Source: Nitrospira sp.
Lineage (GTDB): Bacteria; Nitrospirota; Nitrospiria; Nitrospirales; Nitrospiraceae
Assembly: GCA_005116955.1 (NCBI GenBank)
Contig: SWDI01000002.1
Coordinates: forward strand, 265,187-329,186
Direction: 5' to 3'
DNA length: 64,000 nt
Shown: piece after piece, positions 22,875 through 33,312 of the stretch
How positions within the stretch are numbered: the stretch's first letter is position 1
Layout of the letters: each line of letters begins with the position of its first letter
Made by a program: the position numbers and the translations under genes
Notes under the pieces: generated by a model
What the model was told of the DNA's origin: nothing
Database searches by the model: none
What the model saw: the letters and a program-made list of their open reading frames with translations, nothing else

Positions 22875-22955
22875 CTCGAATCTCACGATCAAGGCCGTTT
22901 CTCATCATCTTACCAGTCTCGATACTCTCAGTCATGCGACTGGCACCTTCTCTCA

Positions 22956-23906
22956 CTATGGCATCCACATGTACATGAACTGGGGCGTTCCCCCACGGAC
23001 AACTGTCATGAGATCGAGATCGGCAAGACTGGCGAGCCCACTCGGCGCCAACAGCTTGGAATAGACGTTATTCGAATATTCCCCAGGCCGTTGGTACGTC
23101 ACGACTCGAGCTTCCGTCAGACCAGCTTTCTTCTTGGCTAATTCGACTGCGTCTTCGAGATAGCCGATCCCATCGACCAAACCAGCCTCCTTCGCTTGCT
23201 CTCCGGTATAGATTCGTCCATCAGCTAACCGTTTGATCTGCTCCATCTGTAAATTAGAGCGGCCTTCTTGCACGACATTCAAAAACCGCTGATAAAACGA
23301 ATCGATCAGCCCTTGAAAGATGGCGCGCTCTTCAGTCGTCATGGTCCGAAACGGCGAACCCATATCTTTGCGAGGCCCCGACGTCACAGCCGTAGCCTCC
23401 ACGCCCACCTTCTCCAACAGCCCTCGTGCATTCATGGTGAGCATGATCACACCGATACTGCCGGTCACGGATGAAGGATGCGCCAGTACCGTGTCCGCGG
23501 CGGCGGCGATATAGTAGCCCCCTGAAGTCCCTAGATCCATAATGGATGCCACAATGGGGACCTTACGACTGGCTTTGAACGTTTTCAGCTCGTGATAAAT
23601 AATATCCGATGCCGTCACCGTTCCCCCAGGCGTGTTGATACGAAGTACGACCGCTTTGACGTTCTCATCCTTAGCCGCCCGGGTCAGCTGTTCCTTCACG
23701 CTTGCAATCATGCTGGGTGCGGACCGGAGTCCATCTTTTTCCTGAGAACTGATCATCCCGGAAATTTCGACCAGCAGCACTTTTGCTTTACCGGTCCCCT
23801 CAACCTGCGCCTCTTGCAGAGGCCCGGGGCCTGGAAACAGCGGAAAATTAAACGTGCATCCAGACAGCACCAGTCCGATGACCCCAATGAGAACACGGTT
23901 ATGCAT
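22956..23906 (-). CDS. sppA: Signal peptide peptidase SppA-type protease, lipoprotein
   Basis: SppA-type S49 serine proteases degrade cleaved signal peptides. ATG 23906 gives 316 residues, starting with a signal and lipobox LSGC. Motifs include [17 protein letters not shown], the serine motif [15 protein letters not shown] and [12 protein letters not shown]. It is a half-size single-domain SppA. The start overlaps the carA stop by 8 bases, so translation is likely coupled. An upstream extension of the frame overlaps carA and was rejected. Confidence 0.9.
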   Translation of the reverse strand: MHNRVLIGVIGLVLSGCTFNFPLFPGPGPLQEAQVEGTGKAKVLLVEISGMISSQEKDGLRSAPSMIASVKEQLTRAAKDENVKAVVLRINTPGGTVTASDIIYHELKTFKASRKVPIVASIMDLGTSGGYYIAAAADTVLAHPSSVTGSIGVIMLTMNARGLLEKVGVEATAVTSGPRKDMGSPFRTMTTEERAIFQGLIDSFYQRFLNVVQEGRSNLQMEQIKRLADGRIYTGEQAKEAGLVDGIGYLEDAVELAKKKAGLTEARVVTYQRPGEYSNNVYSKLLAPSGLASLADLDLMTVVRGGTPQFMYMWMP

Positions 23907-25071
23907 GATGAGTCTCCATAAGACGCACGAATTCATCGAACAAATAGGCAGCATCATGAGGTCCCGGTGCCGCTTCCGGGTGGTATTGGACCGAGAAGAC
24001 CGGATGGTCGAGACAGGCCATCCCCTCAATCGAGTAGTCGTTTAAGCTGAGATGGGTGAGCGACAGGTTGCCATATCGGGTGTCGACCACTGGCGGGAAC
24101 TTCGGTACTTCACGGAATGATGTAGGACCCTGCACGGCAAAATTATGGTTCTGCGACGTAATTTCGACTTTTCTCGTCCGAAGATCCATCACAGGATGAT
24201 TCGCCCCATGGTGACCGAACTTCAGCTTATAAGTCTTGAGGCCAAAGGCCAAGCAGAGAATCTGATGGCCCAAACAAATGCCAAAGATCGGATAGCGGCC
24301 GATCAGTTTCTCCATCGCCTTCACGGCATAGGGAAGGCCTCCCGGATCGCCGGGTCCATTTGAAAGGAAAATGCCGTCTGGCTTTAGAGCCGCGACTTCC
24401 TCTGCTGATGTCGCAGCAGGCACCACCGTCACCTGACAGCCGACATCCACCAATCGTCTCAGAATGTTGTGTTTAATACCGAAATCATAGGCCACAACTC
24501 GCCAAGGCCTGGACGGTCCACGTTCCTTGCCGTTTGCCAAGGGTGCCCAATCTCCGGTTCCCGTTGTCCAGTCATATGGATGTGCACAAGTGACTTCAGC
24601 AGCCAAATCTCGACCGATAATGGCGGGAGCCTGCCTGGCTCGTTGCACAGCTCGATCGAGATCGAGATCACGATGCGTGATGATTCCCTGCTGTGACCCA
24701 TGCTCGCGTAAGTGCCTTGTCAAGGCTCTCGTGTCGATGCCTTCAATTCCAACAACTCTTGCCTCGATCAATGACTCTTGAAGGGTCTGTCGGCTTCGCC
24801 AGTTACTGGCGAGACGGCTGGCTTCCATGACCACGAACCCCTCTGCCCATGACCGACCGGATTCTACATCTTCAGGTGTGACACCATAGTTTCCGATATG
24901 GGGACAGGTCATCGTGATGATCTGTCCTTTATAGGATGGATCGGTCAGTATCTCTTGATAACCGGTCATCGCCGTATTAAAGACGACTTCTCCAACCGTT
25001 TCGCCCTCGTAGCCAAGAGCGCGGCCTTCGAACACCGTTCCGTCTGCCAATGCCAGTAATGCCTTTTTCAC
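23899..25071 (-). CDS. carA: Carbamoyl-phosphate synthase small subunit
   Basis: CarA hydrolyses glutamine and channels ammonia to CarB. The 390-residue product has the N-terminal CPSase domain ([29 protein letters not shown]) and a class I amidotransferase domain with nucleophile Cys in [13 protein letters not shown] and [10 protein letters not shown] at the end. Its ATG overlaps the stop of the upstream DUF4149 gene (ATGA). It belongs to the PyrR-controlled operon. Confidence 0.98.
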   Translation of the reverse strand: MKKALLALADGTVFEGRALGYEGETVGEVVFNTAMTGYQEILTDPSYKGQIITMTCPHIGNYGVTPEDVESGRSWAEGFVVMEASRLASNWRSRQTLQESLIEARVVGIEGIDTRALTRHLREHGSQQGIITHRDLDLDRAVQRARQAPAIIGRDLAAEVTCAHPYDWTTGTGDWAPLANGKERGPSRPWRVVAYDFGIKHNILRRLVDVGCQVTVVPAATSAEEVAALKPDGIFLSNGPGDPGGLPYAVKAMEKLIGRYPIFGICLGHQILCLAFGLKTYKLKFGHHGANHPVMDLRTRKVEITSQNHNFAVQGPTSFREVPKFPPVVDTRYGNLSLTHLSLNDYSIEGMACLDHPVFSVQYHPEAAPGPHDAAYLFDEFVRLMETHHA

Positions 25072-25589
25072 GACTGCTTTCTATTCAGATCAAGTGAACC
25101 GTTCACTTTGATCACGACAAGCACGATGCCCAAGACCAGATTCACCATGTACAACGACCGAATCGGCATGAGCACACGAAACAGCGCCTCTAACGCCGTT
25201 TTCTTGGCTGTCTCATCTTTCGTTGCGAATGCCTGAGCTTGAAGCGCCACGGCATGGGGGTGCAATACCATCATGATGAGCCCGGCTATGAGCACCATGA
25301 TGGCCAGGACTATCACCTCACCCCGACCGACCGCCATGATTGGATCCCCGCTCCACCAACGATACCACACAGCAGCGCTGAGGATCACACAAGCCCCGAT
25401 GACGAAACGATGGTACCCTTCGAATGCTCGGGTTAAAAACATGCCCCCAGAATCCTGTCCTCCGAATGTATTGAACACCGCCGGGATCACCGCTCCGCTC
25501 AGCACGATCATGCCTCCAACCCAGACAGCCAACGCGACCCACTCAAGAGCAAGACACCCGACCATCCCCCAGCGGGGCAACCGTCGCAC
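25068..25589 (-). CDS. DUF4149-like integral membrane protein
   Basis: The 173-residue protein has four to five hydrophobic segments. The N-terminal [22 protein letters not shown] and the central [13 protein letters not shown] fit the DUF4149/TMEM205-like family, whose function is unknown. The start may be GTG 25589 or ATG 25565; neither has a strong ribosome binding site. It is inserted between pyrC and carA with 4-base coupling to carA, so it is expressed with pyrimidine genes, but nothing indicates a role in that pathway. Confidence 0.7.
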   Translation of the reverse strand: MRRLPRWGMVGCLALEWVALAVWVGGMIVLSGAVIPAVFNTFGGQDSGGMFLTRAFEGYHRFVIGACVILSAAVWYRWWSGDPIMAVGRGEVIVLAIMVLIAGLIMMVLHPHAVALQAQAFATKDETAKKTALEALFRVLMPIRSLYMVNLVLGIVLVVIKVNGSLDLNRKQS

Positions 25590-25593
25590 AGCA

Positions 25594-26880
25594 CTACCGC
25601 TCCACCGGGCCGTCCTCGAACACTATCTTGCCACCTACAATGGTTGTCTTCACTCGCCCTTTCACCTTCCACCCCACAAACGGCGTATTGCGGCTCTTGG
25701 ATCGAAATTTGGACGAGTCAACTTCCCAGGGTTCTTGCGGATCGATGAGGACGACATCGGCATCGGCACCGACCGCCAACGTCCCTTTCTTAAGTCCAAA
25801 TGCCGCAGCCGGGGCCGAGGTCAGTTTCTGAATCGCTTGTTCCAGTGACAGCACCCCTTCCTCTACCAACCCCAACGTCAGCGGAAGCGCCGTCTCAAGT
25901 CCCACGATTCCGAATGGGGCCTCGGTGAAATCCTGCTGTTTCTCCTGCGTCGCATGGGGGGCATGGTCGGTTGCAATCACATCGATCGTATCGTCCCGCA
26001 AGCCCTCCTTGATCGCCTGGACATCGGCCCAGGTACGCAGAGGGGGATTCATCTTGGCGTGGGTGTTATAGCCGCGCACCAGTTCTTCCGTCAGCGTAAA
26101 GTGATGAGGACAGGCTTCGGCCGTCACGCGGATCCCCCTGGCTTTCGCCTCCCGCACCATGCGAACAGACCCGGCGGTGCTGATGTGGGCGAGATGCAAA
26201 CGAGCTCCTGTCAGCTCCGAAAGTGAGAGATTCCGCGCCACCATCACATCTTCAGCTGCTGACGGGATCCCCGGCAACCCAAGCTCAGTTGAGATCAACC
26301 CCTCATTCATACAGCCGCCTTCTGCCAGATGCAGGTCCTCGCAATGGTCGACGACCGTCAGATCAAAGGCCACGGCATATTCCATCGCTCGCCGCATCAC
26401 CAGGCTGTTCATAACCGGCTTGCCATCATCAGAAATCGCCACGCAGCCAGACCGCCGTAAATCACCGATCTCCGCGAGTTCCTTCCCTTCCGAGCCTTTC
26501 GTGATGGCACCGATCGGCAACACATTCGCGAGGCCGGCCAGCCGGGACCGCTCCAGGATAAACTCCGTGACGGCTTGGTTGTCATTCACCGGGTTCGTGT
26601 TGGGCATGCAGCACACCGTTGTAAATCCGCCCGCAACCGCCGCAGCACTGCCGCTCTGAATCGTTTCTTTGTACTCGAATCCCGGTTCCCGAAAGTGGAC
26701 ATGGACATCAACGAACCCCGGTACCACCAACTTTCCCGTAGCGTGAATGGTCCGGCCACCGACCGGGGCTGAAAGATTCGACCCTAGTGCGGCAATCTTA
26801 TTGTTCTCAATCAGTACATCGGCGATGCCGTCAAACTTACCTGGATCAATGACACGACCACCCTTAATCAATATCGACAC
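25594..26880 (-). CDS. pyrC: Dihydroorotase
   Basis: PyrC cyclises carbamoyl aspartate to dihydroorotate. From GTG 26880 (SILIKGGRVIDPGKFDG), which has GGAGAGGAG about 8 bases upstream, it has 428 residues: metal ligands in VDVHVHFREPGFEYKETI, and later VDHCEDLHLAEGG, HLAHISTAGS and IATDHAPHA. This is the class I type. A longer frame to 26937 would enter the palindromic repeat and was rejected. It follows pyrB with repeat copy 3 in between. Confidence 0.96.
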   Translation of the reverse strand: MSILIKGGRVIDPGKFDGIADVLIENNKIAALGSNLSAPVGGRTIHATGKLVVPGFVDVHVHFREPGFEYKETIQSGSAAAVAGGFTTVCCMPNTNPVNDNQAVTEFILERSRLAGLANVLPIGAITKGSEGKELAEIGDLRRSGCVAISDDGKPVMNSLVMRRAMEYAVAFDLTVVDHCEDLHLAEGGCMNEGLISTELGLPGIPSAAEDVMVARNLSLSELTGARLHLAHISTAGSVRMVREAKARGIRVTAEACPHHFTLTEELVRGYNTHAKMNPPLRTWADVQAIKEGLRDDTIDVIATDHAPHATQEKQQDFTEAPFGIVGLETALPLTLGLVEEGVLSLEQAIQKLTSAPAAAFGLKKGTLAVGADADVVLIDPQEPWEVDSSKFRSKSRNTPFVGWKVKGRVKTTIVGGKIVFEDGPVER

Positions 26881-26909
26881 GCGAAGCTCCTCTCCATTGA
26901 TTTGTTCCA

Positions 26910-27032
26910 GAGGATGCTGAACAATCACTTCCAGCAAAGCCGCAACGAGTGAAAGGTCGAGACGTACGCGGTTGGTACGTTGAGACCTTGAGCGATACGA
27001 GAACGACGCTGGAGGGCTTTTGCAACATCCTC
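26910..27032. repeat. Stop-codon-associated palindromic repeat, copy 3
   Basis: This 123-bp imperfect palindrome runs from GAGGATGCTG (26910) to CAACATCCTC (27032) with GTACG near the centre. The arms match copies 1 and 2 in outline, with base changes that preserve pairing. The outer GAGG overlaps the pyrB TGA stop by two bases. It lies between pyrB and pyrC inside the pyr operon. Confidence 0.8.
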
Positions 27033-27951
27033 AATTCGCCCCGGACATGAGGTACAGAATTCCCATGCGCACTGCGACGCCGTTGGCCACCTGGTCGAGA
27101 ATCACCGAGGACAAACTATCGGCGACATCCGGCGCGATTTCCACTCCTCGATTGATCGGTCCCGGGTGCATCACGATCGCGCCGGCGTCGGCCAGTCGCA
27201 CTCGCTCAGCAGTCAAGCCATAGAGCCTTGAGTATTCCCGGATCGTCGGAAACTGCGCGCGTCCCTGCCGCTCCAACTGCAGCCGGAGCATCATGATCAC
27301 ATGCACGCCGCGCAGACCTTCATCCATGTTGTAGTAGACTTTCGCACCCAGTTTCTCCACACAGCTCGGCATCATCGTCGGCGGTCCCACCAGACGCACC
27401 TCGGCGCCCAGTTTGATGAGCGCATAGATATTCGATCGAGCTACGCGGCTATGCGACACATCTCCCACAATCGCCACGCGCAGCCCATTGAAATTCATCC
27501 CTCGTTGCCGGATCGTGTAGAGATCGAGCAACGCCTGCGTCGGGTGCTCATGCCACCCATCGCCTGCGTTAATGACAGATGACTTGACGCCATGCGCCAG
27601 GGTTTCGGCGGCACCAGCCGAGGAGTGGCGGAGGACGATGATGTCGGCTTGCATGGCTTCGATGTTCCTGGCCGTATCAAGCAGCGTCTCCCCCTTCACG
27701 ACGCTGCTTGAAGATGGGGCAAAGTTAATCACGTCGGCGCTCAGTCGCTTGGCCGCCAGCTCAAAGGACGTACGCGTTCTGGTACTCGGCTCAAAGAAGA
27801 GATTCACGACGGTCTTGCCTCGGAGAGCGGGCACTTTTTTGATTTCGCGCCCGGTCACTTCCTTGAAGGAATCTGCCGTCTCCAAGACGAGCATGATCTC
27901 GTCCACAGACAACGAAGCGAGGCTCAGCAGATCTTTGCGCTTGAGGCTCAT
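27031..27951 (-). CDS. pyrB: Aspartate carbamoyltransferase catalytic subunit
   Basis: PyrB joins carbamoyl phosphate and aspartate. From ATG 27951 ([19 protein letters not shown]) it has 306 residues with the carbamoyl-phosphate loop [13 protein letters not shown], the [12 protein letters not shown] motif and the C-terminal [12 protein letters not shown]. The upstream part of the frame is the pyrR end and was excluded. pyrB follows pyrR by 13 bases, the usual order when PyrR regulates by attenuation. Confidence 0.97.
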   Translation of the reverse strand: MSLKRKDLLSLASLSVDEIMLVLETADSFKEVTGREIKKVPALRGKTVVNLFFEPSTRTRTSFELAAKRLSADVINFAPSSSSVVKGETLLDTARNIEAMQADIIVLRHSSAGAAETLAHGVKSSVINAGDGWHEHPTQALLDLYTIRQRGMNFNGLRVAIVGDVSHSRVARSNIYALIKLGAEVRLVGPPTMMPSCVEKLGAKVYYNMDEGLRGVHVIMMLRLQLERQGRAQFPTIREYSRLYGLTAERVRLADAGAIVMHPGPINRGVEIAPDVADSLSSVILDQVANGVAVRMGILYLMSGAN

Positions 27952-27964
27952 GGGATCCTCCGCT

Positions 27965-28609
<645 letters not shown>

Positions 28610-28655
28610 TCAATTGATCACCGGCCGTGGCCGGACAGAAATTCATGATTGGCTC

Positions 28656-28680
28656 CTTGCCCACCTCACTGGATGGGCAT
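28656..28680 (-). promoter_or_regulatory. PyrR-binding loop (anti-antiterminator) in pyr leader
   Basis: The leader contains a hairpin GCCCA/TGGGC enclosing ATCCAGTGAGGT, which fits the conserved PyrR-binding sequence (UCCAGnGAGGY). The segment GTGAGGTGG inside it can instead pair with CCTTCTCAC, the 5' arm of the terminator (8 of 9 pairs), giving the alternative antiterminator. This is the classical PyrR attenuation layout. Confidence 0.85.
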
Positions 28681-28693
28681 TAAAGGTTTCGTC

Positions 28694-28722
28694 ATCCTAC
28701 TGGAATCCCCAAACCCTGTCAA
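28694..28722 (-). promoter_or_regulatory. pyr operon promoter
   Basis: TTGACA (28722-28717) and TAGGAT (28699-28694) on the minus strand are 17 bases apart. Transcription would start near 28686, giving a leader of about 155 bases that contains the PyrR loop and terminator. Confidence 0.7.
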
Positions 28723-28853
28723 CTTCTTGAAGACAGCACAAAGCAGTTTAGGAGTTACTATACGAGCTACGACCTGCAGGAGTCCTTCGCGATTAACCCA
28801 TGCTATAAATAGTTGACTTCTGCCTTAGTGAGAATGATTTGAGACCATATCCG

Positions 28854-29741
28854 ATGGATGACTTGAGAGACCGATGCTCCAGAATCCTGCTCCTTGCCTC
28901 CCTGCTACTAATGTCTGCCTGCACACAAGCCGCATTTACAGCCGCCAATCTTCCCACCCACTTGGTCGAGATGGCTGTTGAACACGATCAGGCATATGGC
29001 CCTGACCCATCGCAGAAACTCGATATTTATGTTCCTGCCAACTCAAAGGACAAACAACTGGATATCATCGTCTTTTTTTATGGTGGGCGCTGGACCTATG
29101 GCGCCAAGGAAGATTATCGGTTTGTCGCTGCGACATTCGTAAAGGAGGGCTTTGTTGTCGTCATTCCCGATTACAGAAAGTATCCCCAAGTGCGTTTTCC
29201 AGTATTCGTCGAAGACGGGGCGAAGGCTCTTGCCTGGATTTCTGATCACATCGTCGAGTGGTACGGCAATCCCGCGCGGATCCATGTGGTTGGGCATTCC
29301 GCCGGGGCTCATATCGGCGCGTTACTCGCCGCTGATCCTCACTACCTTGCCGACGAAGGGAAAGACCGCTCACTGACCATTCACGATTTTTCCGGCCTCG
29401 CCGGCCCCTACGCCTTTACTCCTGACGAACCTGATCTGGAAGACATATTCGGCCCACCGCAGAATTATCCAAACATGCAGGTCACCACGTTCATCGACGG
29501 CACACAACCGCCGATGCTACTGCTCTACGGCAAGAAAGACACAGCCTTGAAACTTGCCAATCTTGAAAGGCTGGAGCAGCGTATCAAGCAACGAAGCGGC
29601 TGTGTACGATCACGCATCTATCCGAATGCCGATCACACCGATCTTATCGGAGCTCTGTCATGGTGGAACCGACAGAGAGTCCCCGTCGTGGAAGACATCA
29701 CAAAGTTCTTCGGAGCATGTCGTGCAGCAGGAGTCGAGTGA
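28854..29741 (+). CDS. Lipoprotein alpha/beta-hydrolase (carboxylesterase-like)
   Basis: From ATG 28854 the product has 295 residues. A signal peptide LLLASLLLMSAC gives a predicted lipoprotein. The oxyanion region IVFFYGGRW replaces the usual HGGG, and the nucleophile elbow is VVGHSAGAHIGALLA; Asp in YGKKDTALKL and His in YPNADHTDLI complete a likely triad. It resembles the alpha/beta-hydrolase fold-3/BD-FAE carboxylesterase group; the substrate is unknown. TTG 28839 is an alternative start. It stands alone and reads away from the pyr operon. Confidence 0.8.
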   Translation: MDDLRDRCSRILLLASLLLMSACTQAAFTAANLPTHLVEMAVEHDQAYGPDPSQKLDIYVPANSKDKQLDIIVFFYGGRWTYGAKEDYRFVAATFVKEGFVVVIPDYRKYPQVRFPVFVEDGAKALAWISDHIVEWYGNPARIHVVGHSAGAHIGALLAADPHYLADEGKDRSLTIHDFSGLAGPYAFTPDEPDLEDIFGPPQNYPNMQVTTFIDGTQPPMLLLYGKKDTALKLANLERLEQRIKQRSGCVRSRIYPNADHTDLIGALSWWNRQRVPVVEDITKFFGACRAAGVE

Positions 29742-29817
29742 TTAAATCGAACGGAGCTAGGTCGCTTAAGACGACCTCACCTTCCCAACAGGCGCACAGA
29801 GAAACCGGTCTACCCAT

Positions 29818-30453
29818 CTATCGCGCAATGGAAATAGTTCTGGGGGCCTGAAGACGTCTGATGCTGTCCGGCCAGAGTGTGGCCGGGTCTTTGTCGAATA
29901 TATTGAACGCATTCGATGGCAAGACTCCCCATGCCCCTTCGAGCATTTCATGTTCGAGCTGCCCCGGTGCCCATCCAGCGAATCCGGAAAACGCGCGGAA
30001 GGTCTCGGTCGATTTAGGCTGAGTCATGATACGTTCCAGGACGCGAGGTGTGCCCACGTAGATTCCATCGACAATCTGACGTGTATCAGGCAAGAGCTGC
30101 GTGAGCCGGAACAACAAGACCAGCTGCGTGAGCTCGACTGGCCCTCCGGCAAACAATCGGTGGGTAGTACGCTTCAGCACGGTAAAATCCGGCAAGACTT
30201 CCGATACAAGCACATTCGTGGGGCGGTTCAGAATGAGCCCAACCGTCCCGCCTCGTCCATGTTCGACAATGAGCAGGACGGTTTGATGAAAGTTGGGATC
30301 ACTCAGCGAGGGACTCGCGACCAAGAGTATGCCCTTTTCGAGCGACCCAGGCGAAAACTCTTGTTGCGCCTGAGCCGATAACGCGGACACAAGGAACAAG
30401 GTTCCCATAAGGAGGGTGCTTCTCGTAATGTTCCGCACCACAACAAGAGCCAA
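29818..30453 (-). CDS. UPF0301/YqgE-AlgH family protein with signal peptide
   Basis: The product has 211 residues, with the family core GSLEKGILLVASPSLSDPNF, VGLILNRPTNV, FAGGPVELTQLVLLF and the closing GWAPGQLEHEMLEGAW. YqgE proteins are normally ~185 residues and cytoplasmic. Here a hydrophobic N-terminal segment (LLMGTLFLVSALSAQAQ) looks like a cleavable signal peptide. The start is TTG 30453 with AAGGTG upstream; ATG 30408 would shorten but keep most of the hydrophobic segment. Function of the family is not firmly known. Confidence 0.85.
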   Translation of the reverse strand: MALVVVRNITRSTLLMGTLFLVSALSAQAQQEFSPGSLEKGILLVASPSLSDPNFHQTVLLIVEHGRGGTVGLILNRPTNVLVSEVLPDFTVLKRTTHRLFAGGPVELTQLVLLFRLTQLLPDTRQIVDGIYVGTPRVLERIMTQPKSTETFRAFSGFAGWAPGQLEHEMLEGAWGVLPSNAFNIFDKDPATLWPDSIRRLQAPRTISIAR

Positions 30454-30582
30454 GATTTCACCTTGATGCCAATGCTAACAAATATCTTTTCTCTTCAGTG
30501 AAAGCAACAGGGCGTGGCAGAAGAAGCTCGTGATGGTACGCTTGGTATGGTAGCTTTCTAGAGAGCGAGATGTGCTAGAGTA

Positions 30583-30630
30583 GTTCCTGCATTGGCTGCT
30601 GGTCAGATAGGCAGCAGCCAATGCAGGAAC
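30583..30630. repeat. Perfect 19-bp inverted repeat upstream of Sel1 gene
   Basis: GTTCCTGCATTGGCTGCTG (30583-30601) and its exact reverse complement (30612-30630) are separated by 10 bases. No T tract follows, and the Sel1 gene's ribosome binding site begins only about 8 bases later. It could be a 5'-UTR hairpin, an operator or a terminator for leftward transcripts. Confidence 0.8.
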
Positions 30631-30649
30631 GTTTCGAATGAGAGGGATT

Positions 30650-31237
30650 ATGAAGACCTGCCTGCGATATCTCATGATGATGACCGCCCTCTGCACCCTG
30701 TCGGGATGCATCGATCCACCGAAATCCCCCTACGTCGACGTACGGGACACAACGTCACGGATCGATGAGTTACAGTCAGCCGCAGGACAAGGGAGCGCCG
30801 AGGATCAGTACAATCTGGGCCTGCGATATGAGAACGCCTTACCGAAAGACCATAGGGAAGCCGTTCGATGGTACCGCATGGCGGCCACCCAGCGACATAT
30901 CGGTGCCTTCTATCGGCTCTGTGTGCTGTCGGACATCGGTCGAGGGATGCCCCAGGACTATCAGGAAGCTCTACGGTGGTGCCACCTTGCCGCGGACCAG
31001 GGACATGGACCAGCGATGTTCCTGATCGCCACCTATCATGAAAAGGCACGGGGTGTTCCCAAGGATGTCATCCGAGCCTACCAGTGGTACAACTTGGCGG
31101 CGGCTAACGGACAGGAGAATGGAGCGAAGTGGCGAGATCGTCTGGCCACGAATATGACGCCAACCCAAATCGAACAGGCACAATTTCTTGCACGGAATTG
31201 GAAACCAAAATCCCACAATTCAGTTCAAGAACAGTAG
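30650..31237 (+). CDS. Sel1-repeat lipoprotein
   Basis: ATG 30650 has GAGAGGG upstream and gives 195 residues. A signal peptide with lipobox LSGC comes first, then Sel1/TPR-like repeats with the typical wording (AEDQYNLGLRYENALPKDHREAVRWYRMAA, broken here by divergent bases), PQDYQEALRWCHLAADQGHG and PKDVIRAYQWYNLAAANGQ. The C-terminal MTPTQIEQAQ motif is common in such proteins. Sel1 proteins are protein-interaction scaffolds. It is paralogous to the gene at 31502. Confidence 0.85.
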   Translation: MKTCLRYLMMMTALCTLSGCIDPPKSPYVDVRDTTSRIDELQSAAGQGSAEDQYNLGLRYENALPKDHREAVRWYRMAATQRHIGAFYRLCVLSDIGRGMPQDYQEALRWCHLAADQGHGPAMFLIATYHEKARGVPKDVIRAYQWYNLAAANGQENGAKWRDRLATNMTPTQIEQAQFLARNWKPKSHNSVQEQ

Positions 31238-31501
31238 CCCATGGGTTTCTCCAGCTTGCTCTTTGTCATCTGCGACCACCAACTGAGATACACTCCTTGA
31301 AGTCGGCTTATCCTGCTCGCCACTCATACCGTAGGTTACACGAACGCCTTTGGAGAATGTGATTACCTTCAAGGCTCTCCATTCATCTACCCCTTACCCA
31401 CGATTGGCCCCCTTGAAGTTGCGCCCTCCCACTGCGTAGGATATCGAGCTGTAGTTCGCTAACTGGCCAGCAGATATTAATCACGTTCACAATCGTTCAG
31501 A

Positions 31502-32089
31502 ATGGATCACCGGCTACCCTATCAATATGTGACTTTCGTAGGATTTCTCCTGGCGTCCTTTCTCGTATCAGGCTGCACCACGTCCCCTTCTAGTCCACCA
31601 CAACTACTCATTGGCGAACCAGCCGTGAGCGAAGTCCTCAAACATGCTCAGACCGGCGATCCCAATGCTCAAAATGAATTGGGCATACTGTACAGCGAAG
31701 GACGAGGTCTTCCACAAAACTACCTTGAGGCCAAGGATTGGTTTAAAAAGGCCGCTGATCAAGGACACGCCGGTGCTCAAGTCAATCTTGGAACACTCTA
31801 TTCACTTGGACAAGGCGCCCCGTACAGTGATCACATGGCGTTGTTCTGGTTTCAGAAAGCAGCAGAACAGCAAAATGCGCTCGCATTTGCTAAGCTCGGA
31901 ATGATGTATGAACGAGGGCGTGGCGTGCCTCAGAGTCTTGTTGAAGCGCACATGTGGTACAGCCTTTCAGCGGCCTATGGCGAGAAGCGAGCTGTTGAAT
32001 CACGCGACACTATCGCCACACGGATGACTCGCAGCCAGATTACCGAATCTGAAGAACGGGCAAAGAAATGGACACCCAAACGACAATGA
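31502..32089 (+). CDS. Sel1-repeat lipoprotein (paralog)
   Basis: The 195-residue product starts with a signal sequence and lipobox VSGC. Four Sel1-type repeats follow, for example NELGILYSEGRGLPQNYLEA and NLGTLYSLGQGAPYSDHMAL, and it ends with MTRSQITESEERAKKW, matching the end of the preceding paralog. The two genes are 264 bp apart on the same strand and probably arose by duplication. Its role is probably as a periplasmic or outer-membrane scaffold; partners are unknown. Confidence 0.85.
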   Translation: MDHRLPYQYVTFVGFLLASFLVSGCTTSPSSPPQLLIGEPAVSEVLKHAQTGDPNAQNELGILYSEGRGLPQNYLEAKDWFKKAADQGHAGAQVNLGTLYSLGQGAPYSDHMALFWFQKAAEQQNALAFAKLGMMYERGRGVPQSLVEAHMWYSLSAAYGEKRAVESRDTIATRMTRSQITESEERAKKWTPKRQ

Positions 32090-32135
32090 TCACGTCAGAT
32101 TGTTGTGGATGATGAGAGAGAATGAGGTCGGACGG

Positions 32136-32531
32136 TCAAAAAATGCCGGCTTGCTTCTGAAGCCAGCGGATGTACTTTACGATGTGGTCCACATCACCAG
32201 GTTTGACTGCATCGATCTTCGGCATATCACCAAACTGCCAATGATGGGCCTTTACTCCGTTGGCCGCAGCTCGCTGAAACGCTTCATCGCCGTGATGATT
32301 CGGTTCATAGACCTTGTGAAGAAACGACGGGCCTTGAGTCGTTCCGACTCCACCGATCCCATGGCAGAGTGAACAGTTGGCGTTGAACTTCTGCTCTCCT
32401 TCTCGTAATTCTACCGGTGCAGAGGCCACGGTAGCCGTTCCCTTTGGTTCCCCCCCGTTTTGGCTGCACGCTGGTGCGGCGCCAAGCATCACCAGAACGA
32501 GGCTGACCAACTGCATTCGTGATGACTTCAT
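32136..32531 (-). CDS. Class I c-type cytochrome, lipoprotein
   Basis: From ATG 32531 the protein has 131 residues. A signal with lipobox-like APAC (Cys22) is followed by one heme-binding motif CSLCH (53-57) and a probable distal Met in FGDMPKID. It ends with the usual C-terminal helix HIVKYIRWLQKQAG. A small monoheme electron carrier anchored in the periplasm is inferred; redox partners cannot be named. It lies 34 bases after queC and may be the last gene of the acyP-sigma-apt operon. Confidence 0.88.
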   Translation of the reverse strand: MKSSRMQLVSLVLVMLGAAPACSQNGGEPKGTATVASAPVELREGEQKFNANCSLCHGIGGVGTTQGPSFLHKVYEPNHHGDEAFQRAAANGVKAHHWQFGDMPKIDAVKPGDVDHIVKYIRWLQKQAGIF

Positions 32532-32565
32532 AGAGCGTAACCACCTGTCCGAGCCGACCATTGGC

Positions 32566-33264
32566 TCAACATACCGCATACTGAATCGGATCTACAACTC
32601 CCGCTTCCGAAAATCCCTGTTTCCGAATCTGACAGCTGTCGCACTGCCCACAGGCCATCGACCCAACCGGGTCGTAGCAACTATGCGTGAGCTGAAAGGG
32701 AACGTTCAGAGTCAGGCCCAGCCTGATAATTTCCGCCTTCGACATCCGAAGCAGTGGCGCTCGAATCTCAATGCCCCTGCCCTGCATGCCCGCCTTTGTT
32801 CCTGCTTGCAGGGCTGCCTCCACAGCTTGGATGAACTCAGGACGGCAGTCGGGATAGCCGGAATAGTCAATTACATTGGCGCCGAAATAGATGATCGAGG
32901 CCCCCAGCACTTCCGCGTGAGCCGCAGCCAAAGACAGAAAAATCAGGTTTCGGCCTGGTACGTAGGTCACAGGCACATCCCGGTTCCGTTCAGATTCAGT
33001 CCGAAGCTTCGGCACCGACAGATTGCCGGTCAGGGCCGATCCACCAATCGTCCCTAAATCAACGTTGATCACCACATGCTGGTGAGCTTCCAGAGCCGTC
33101 GCCACCTGTCTCGATCGTTCAACCTCCACCGCGTGACGTTGTTGATATGCAATGGTCAGCAAGCACAGCGCATATCCATCGCGTCGTGCAATGGCTGCCG
33201 TGACAGTGGAGTCCAATCCGCCACTGGCAAGAACGACCGCTCGTTCTGAAGTCTGCCCATTCAT
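32566..33264 (-). CDS. queC: 7-cyano-7-deazaguanine synthase QueC
   Basis: QueC makes preQ0 from 7-carboxy-7-deazaguanine with ATP and ammonia, for queuosine tRNA modification. The 232-residue product has the PP-loop VVLASGGLDSTVTAAIA and the zinc-binding C terminus with HSCYDP and ACGQCDSCQIRKQGF. Length is normal. No other queuosine gene or preQ1 riboswitch was recognised in the window. Confidence 0.96.
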   Translation of the reverse strand: MNGQTSERAVVLASGGLDSTVTAAIARRDGYALCLLTIAYQQRHAVEVERSRQVATALEAHQHVVINVDLGTIGGSALTGNLSVPKLRTESERNRDVPVTYVPGRNLIFLSLAAAHAEVLGASIIYFGANVIDYSGYPDCRPEFIQAVEAALQAGTKAGMQGRGIEIRAPLLRMSKAEIIRLGLTLNVPFQLTHSCYDPVGSMACGQCDSCQIRKQGFSEAGVVDPIQYAVC

Positions 33265-33312
33265 GATGGAGAAAGAAAGGATGTAGGGTGAAGGGAGAGG
33301 GAACGTTGTACG

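Noticed and set aside
25594-26937. Longer pyrC start at 26937
   Set aside because: The extra residues come from the palindromic repeat; GTG 26880 has a strong ribosome binding site and gives the family N terminus.
29760-29776. GGTCG/CGACC inverted repeat after the esterase gene
   Set aside because: Stem of only five pairs and no T tract; not distinguishable from chance.
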